DNA of 64,000 nt from JANXLO01 sp038231295 (GTDB taxonomy: Bacteria > Armatimonadota > Chthonomonadetes > Chthonomonadales > Chthonomonadaceae). Location: contig JBBRLP010000012.1 in the NCBI GenBank assembly GCA_038231295.1, positions 1-64,000 on the forward strand, in the 5' to 3' direction. Made by a program: the position numbers and the translations under genes. Of the stretch, positions 61,543 through 64,000 are shown piece after piece. The notes under the pieces are model-generated. The model was not told the origin of the DNA. It did not search any database and worked only from the letters and a program-made list of their open reading frames with translations. The stretch's first letter is position 1; each line of letters begins with the position of its first letter.

Positions 61543-62578
61543 CGACCTGCTTCCGACCACGCCGGAGACCTTCACCCGCATTCGCGCCGTGCTGATGGAG
61601 GCCCGCCGTGCCGCCCTTTCTGCCGTCAACACCGCGATGGTGCAGGCGTACTGGGATGTCGGACGCGAAATCGTCGAAGAGGAGCAACGCGGCAGCCAAC
61701 GCGCCGACTACGGCTCACGCCTCCTCGAAACTCTCGCCGCACAACTCACGGCAGAGTTCGGCAAGGGCTTTGACGTATCCAATTTGCGCTATATGCGGCT
61801 CGTCTACCTCGCTTTTCCAATTCGTGACGCACTGCGTCACGAATTGAGCTGGACACATTACCGTCTTCTCTGTCGGGTTGACAAGAAGGAGGCTCGGCAG
61901 TTCTATCTGACGGAAGCCATTGCATCCCGCTGGTCTACCCGCGAACTGGAACGACAGATACACTCATTTCTGTATGAGCGCATCGCCGCTTCCCGCGATC
62001 AAGAGGGCGTCCGCCGCCTCGCCGAACAGGGCGCGGAACCGTTCACCCCGCAAGACCTCCTCCGAGATCCCTTCGTCCTTGAGTTCACCGGTCTTCCCGA
62101 ACGCGGACAATGGCAGGAGAACGATCTGGAACAGGCGCTGATGGATCGTTTGCAGAACTTTCTTCTGGAGTTGGGGCGCGACCTGCACTTTGTGGCGCGG
62201 CAGAAACGCATCACCATAGAGGGCGATCACTTCTATATTGACCTTGTCTTCTATCATCGTCTGCTGCGCTGCTTCGTCCTGATTGATCTGAAAACGGGGC
62301 GATTGACGCAGGAGGACATCGGCCAGATGCTTCTCTATGTGGGATACTATGAGGCAGAGGAGACACGCTCGGAGGAGAACCCACCTGTCGGCATTCTCCT
62401 CGGCACCGGCAAAAACGAAGCCGCCGTGCGCTACACGCTCGGAGAACGCGCAAAGCAGGTCTTCGCTGCCCGCTACCAACTGCACCTCCCAACCGAGGAA
62501 GAACTGACCATCGAAATCCAACGCGAACTCACCGCTCTCACCATCCAGATGAAACAGGAGGATACGCCCCATGACTGA
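61535..62578 (+). CDS. YhcG/DUF1016 PD-(D/E)XK nuclease
   Basis: The 347-residue protein has the DUF1016 N-terminal helical domain (AYWDVGREIVEEEQRG; SNLRYMRLVYLAFP; LSWTHYRLLCRVD). The nuclease domain follows: EGDHFYIDLVFYHRLLRCFVLIDLKTG with the catalytic Asp and D-x-K motif, and PPVGILLGTGKNEAAVRYTL. The GTG start is embedded in the hsdM stop, so it is translated with the R-M genes. DUF1016 proteins often lie in type I loci between M and S; their role is not settled. A 29-bp palindrome lies inside the gene. Confidence 0.88.
   Translation: MSDDLLPTTPETFTRIRAVLMEARRAALSAVNTAMVQAYWDVGREIVEEEQRGSQRADYGSRLLETLAAQLTAEFGKGFDVSNLRYMRLVYLAFPIRDALRHELSWTHYRLLCRVDKKEARQFYLTEAIASRWSTRELERQIHSFLYERIAASRDQEGVRRLAEQGAEPFTPQDLLRDPFVLEFTGLPERGQWQENDLEQALMDRLQNFLLELGRDLHFVARQKRITIEGDHFYIDLVFYHRLLRCFVLIDLKTGRLTQEDIGQMLLYVGYYEAEETRSEENPPVGILLGTGKNEAAVRYTLGERAKQVFAARYQLHLPTEEELTIEIQRELTALTIQMKQEDTPHD
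61818..61846. repeat. 29-bp palindrome inside the DUF1016 gene
   Basis: CAATTCGTGACGC and GCGTCACGAATTG are perfect reverse complements separated by ACT. It lies in frame and encodes PIRDALRHEL between conserved motifs of the helical domain. Confidence 0.75.
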
Positions 62579-62633
62579 TCGCGTCTTCTTTTCTCCTGCC
62601 ATCACCGAGAACCTACGAGGGCTGAACCCGTGA
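62571..62633 (+). CDS. 20-codon coupling ORF between nuclease and hsdS
   Basis: The ATG overlaps the nuclease stop (ATGACTGA) and the stop overlaps the hsdS GTG start (GTGA). Its product ends PAITENLRGLNP, nearly the C-terminus of HsdM (AAITENLQGLTL). It looks like a duplicated hsdM tail that restores translational coupling to hsdS after the nuclease gene was inserted. Confidence 0.4.
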   Translation: MTDRVFFSPAITENLRGLNP

Positions 62634-62637
62634 GCGA
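62598..62637 (+). repeat. 40-bp direct repeat, copy 2 (end of coupling ORF / start of hsdS)
   Basis: Matches 61503-61542 with three differences. The two copies bracket the DUF1016 gene exactly, as expected if that gene entered the hsdM-hsdS junction with duplication of the junction. Confidence 0.8.
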
Positions 62638-63661
62638 TTGGCAAACTCTTAAGTGGGGAGAAATTGCAACGCTCGAATACGGGAAGGGGCTACGCAATTA
62701 TAATGGAATAGGGGAATACCGTGTATTTGGCACAAACGGGCCGATTGGTTTCCACACTGAGCCATTATGCGAACACGCAGGCGTTGTCGTTGATGGATAT
62801 GCGTTGGGCATATTATGCGCTTCTTACTCAAGACATCAATGCAATGGATAGTGGTTCCGCAATCCCTTCGACAAGTAGAGGAGATTTTTATGCCCTTGCA
62901 GTCAACTATCCACCCCTCCCCAACAACGCGCCATCGCCCGAATCCTCGGCTCACTCGACGACAAAATCGAACTGAACCGCCGTATGAACGAAACTCTGGA
63001 AGCCCTTGCCCGTGCGCTCTTCAAGGCGTGGTTTGTGGATTTTGAGCCGTTTGGTGGGGTCATGCCTGAGGATTGGTATATGGGAAAGGTGGCAGATTTA
63101 GGTGAGGTTATATGTGGTAAGACACCTCCAACTAATGATCCTGCAAACTATGAGGGGGATGTGCAATTTGTGACGATTCCTGATATGCACGGCAAAGTTT
63201 TTGTTACTGAAACGACGAGAACACTTTCTACTCTTGGAGTGAGTACCCAACTTAACAAGACTTTGCCCATAGGAACTATCTGTGTAAGTTGCATTGCAAC
63301 ACCTGGACTTGTGGCAATTACCAGCCGGATTGCACAGACTAATCAACAAATCAATAGTGTTGTCCCGAAAAGTGGGATTGGTAAATACTTCGCTTACTAC
63401 ACCATGAGAGGGCTTGCTGACCAAATAAGAGCCAGAGGTAGTGGGGGATCAGTTTTTCTAAATCTAAACAAAAATCAACTCATCTCAATGATTATCTTAA
63501 TACCTGACTCTGCCATTCAGGAGGAGTACGAAAGAACTGTCAAACCCATTTTCCAAAAAATACTGGCGAATGAGATGGAAAACCAAACGCTCGCCGTAAT
63601 GAGGGACGCCCTCCTTCCTCGCCTGCTCAGTGGAGAAATCACTGTCCCCTGCTGTGTTTAG
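62630..63661 (+). pseudogene. hsdS: Type I specificity subunit HsdS, disrupted by deletion/frameshifts
   Basis: Three pieces of one HsdS are seen. Frame 2 from GTG 62630 reads WGEIATLEYGKGLRNYNGIG up to about 62790, then runs to a stop at 62851. Another frame from about 62784 carries MRWAYYALLTQDINAMDSGS and SRGDFYAL. Near 62920 the original frame resumes with QQRAIARILGSLDDKIELN, RRMNETLEALARALFKAWFVDFEP and the second recognition domain to 63661, ending LLPRLLSGEI. Relative to normal HsdS, about 30 residues after GVVV seem to be deleted. The C-terminal half (62984-63661) stays open and could be made as a half-subunit from ATG 62984. Its second recognition domain is AT-rich compared with its neighbours. 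Confidence 0.82.
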
Positions 63662-63676
63662 GAAACTGCCCTCTCG

Positions 63677-63832
63677 ATGGCGAAATCTTCACGGCGCATT
63701 GATCGTGTGCTGGATGCAGGACGCACCTATCCTCTGGTGATTGAATGCAGCGGGCCACAGCCGGATGGAGCGGAAAGACTCCTCTTCGTCGTCAAAACGA
63801 CGGAATGCGCGTCTTTTGGTGCGATCCTTTAA
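63677..63832 (+). CDS. Short ORF after hsdS, possibly truncated
   Basis: A 51-codon frame starts 15 bases after the hsdS stop. Its sequence (MAKSSRRIDRVLDAGRTYPL...VIECSGPQPDGAERLLFVVK) looks protein-like but I recognise no family and there is no clear ribosome-binding site. It ends inside the first copy of the 23-bp direct repeat, so it may be the start of a gene cut off by that element. Confidence 0.35.
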   Translation: MAKSSRRIDRVLDAGRTYPLVIECSGPQPDGAERLLFVVKTTECASFGAIL

Positions 63833-63963
63833 CCCCTTTATACGCCCTCCTTGCATCTGAAGACGAATTACTGTCGCTATATAGGGTTACATGAACTCAA
63901 ATTCGGCACATATAGTGATTTCCTCTAATGAAATGGGCGAATCCTTTAACCCCTTTATACGCC
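63824..63963 (+). repeat. Pair of 23-bp direct repeats, 117 bp apart
   Basis: Positions 63824-63846 and 63941-63963 are identical (ATCCTTTAACCCCTTTATAC followed by GCC). The 94 bases between them are AT-rich and carry no gene. The spacing is too long for a CRISPR unit. More copies could lie past the window end. Confidence 0.75.
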
Positions 63964-64000
63964 TGAAATGTCTTTTCCTGATTTTGCGCTTCGTTGGGAG

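Noticed and set aside
63824..63963. CRISPR array at the right end
   Set aside because: Only two repeats of 23 bp with a 94-base gap are seen; spacing does not fit CRISPR and no cas gene is present in the window.

Overview
The window (64 kb, GC-rich, estimated by eye at about 60%) reads as a chromosome segment of a free-living, Gram-negative-type, polysaccharide-degrading bacterium. Lipoprotein and Tat-type signals, frequent TTG/GTG starts, many DUF-type paralogues and a plant-polysaccharide locus would fit Armatimonadota or a neighbouring phylum, but no rRNA or marker set is present, so this assignment is an inference. Most genes carry good Shine-Dalgarno sequences. Several promoters show an extended -10 (TGnTATAAT).

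Layout. 0-1.4 kb: on the minus strand, a cNMP-binding/DUF1003 membrane protein followed by the first part of a class III cyclase gene cut by the window edge. 1.5-9.8 kb: a secreted protein, a geranylgeranyl-reductase-like flavoprotein, a Tat-exported Fe/Mn superoxide dismutase, a hexitol-phosphate dehydrogenase/Eis-like acetyltransferase/SIS isomerase/DUF3866 run, and a small membrane protein. 9.8-10.5 kb: a gene-poor stretch with a terminator and palindromes. 10.5-21 kb: TlpA-like lipoprotein, MutS2, Dam-like methylase, lipoprotein, ClC antiporter, and two tandem DUF1111 di-haem lipoproteins. 21.3-26.5 kb: RecD2-type helicase, Uma2 nuclease, LepA. 26.5-27.2 kb: a DUF433/DUF5615 toxin-antitoxin pair. 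27.6-31.5 kb: a second copy of the cNMP-binding/DUF1003 plus cyclase module, here complete; the cyclase is fused to a STAND NTPase and eight near-identical TPRs. 31.5-48.7 kb: an arabinoxylan-utilisation locus (CE6 esterase, two GH43, GH10, GH51, a tandem-domain feruloyl-type esterase, ABC sugar importer, LacI regulator, Gfo/Idh oxidoreductase, secreted esterase). 48.7-59.4 kb: ChbG/HpnK deacetylase, NDH-2, GNAT, VOC dioxygenase, secreted GH-like proteins, galT and a 38-codon small ORF. 59.6-64 kb: tRNA-Leu(UAG), tRNA-Gly(GCC), a very long hairpin, then hsdM, a YhcG/DUF1016 nuclease and a broken hsdS.

Two systems stand out. First, the paired genes encoding a cyclic-nucleotide-binding membrane protein (DUF1003) and a class III cyclase-STAND-TPR protein occur twice in the window. 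Their logic (sensor-cyclase plus membrane effector) resembles Pycsar-type anti-phage signalling, but with a built-in NTPase/TPR sensor and a DUF1003 effector. Second, four related 16-bp pseudo-palindromes (GCTA-N2-TCGT-N2-TAGC type) sit at the promoters of the xylanase, the divergent sugar-importer operon and the CE6 esterase, and are probably the operators of the LacI protein encoded beside them.

All assignments come from reading motifs by eye. No database search was run.
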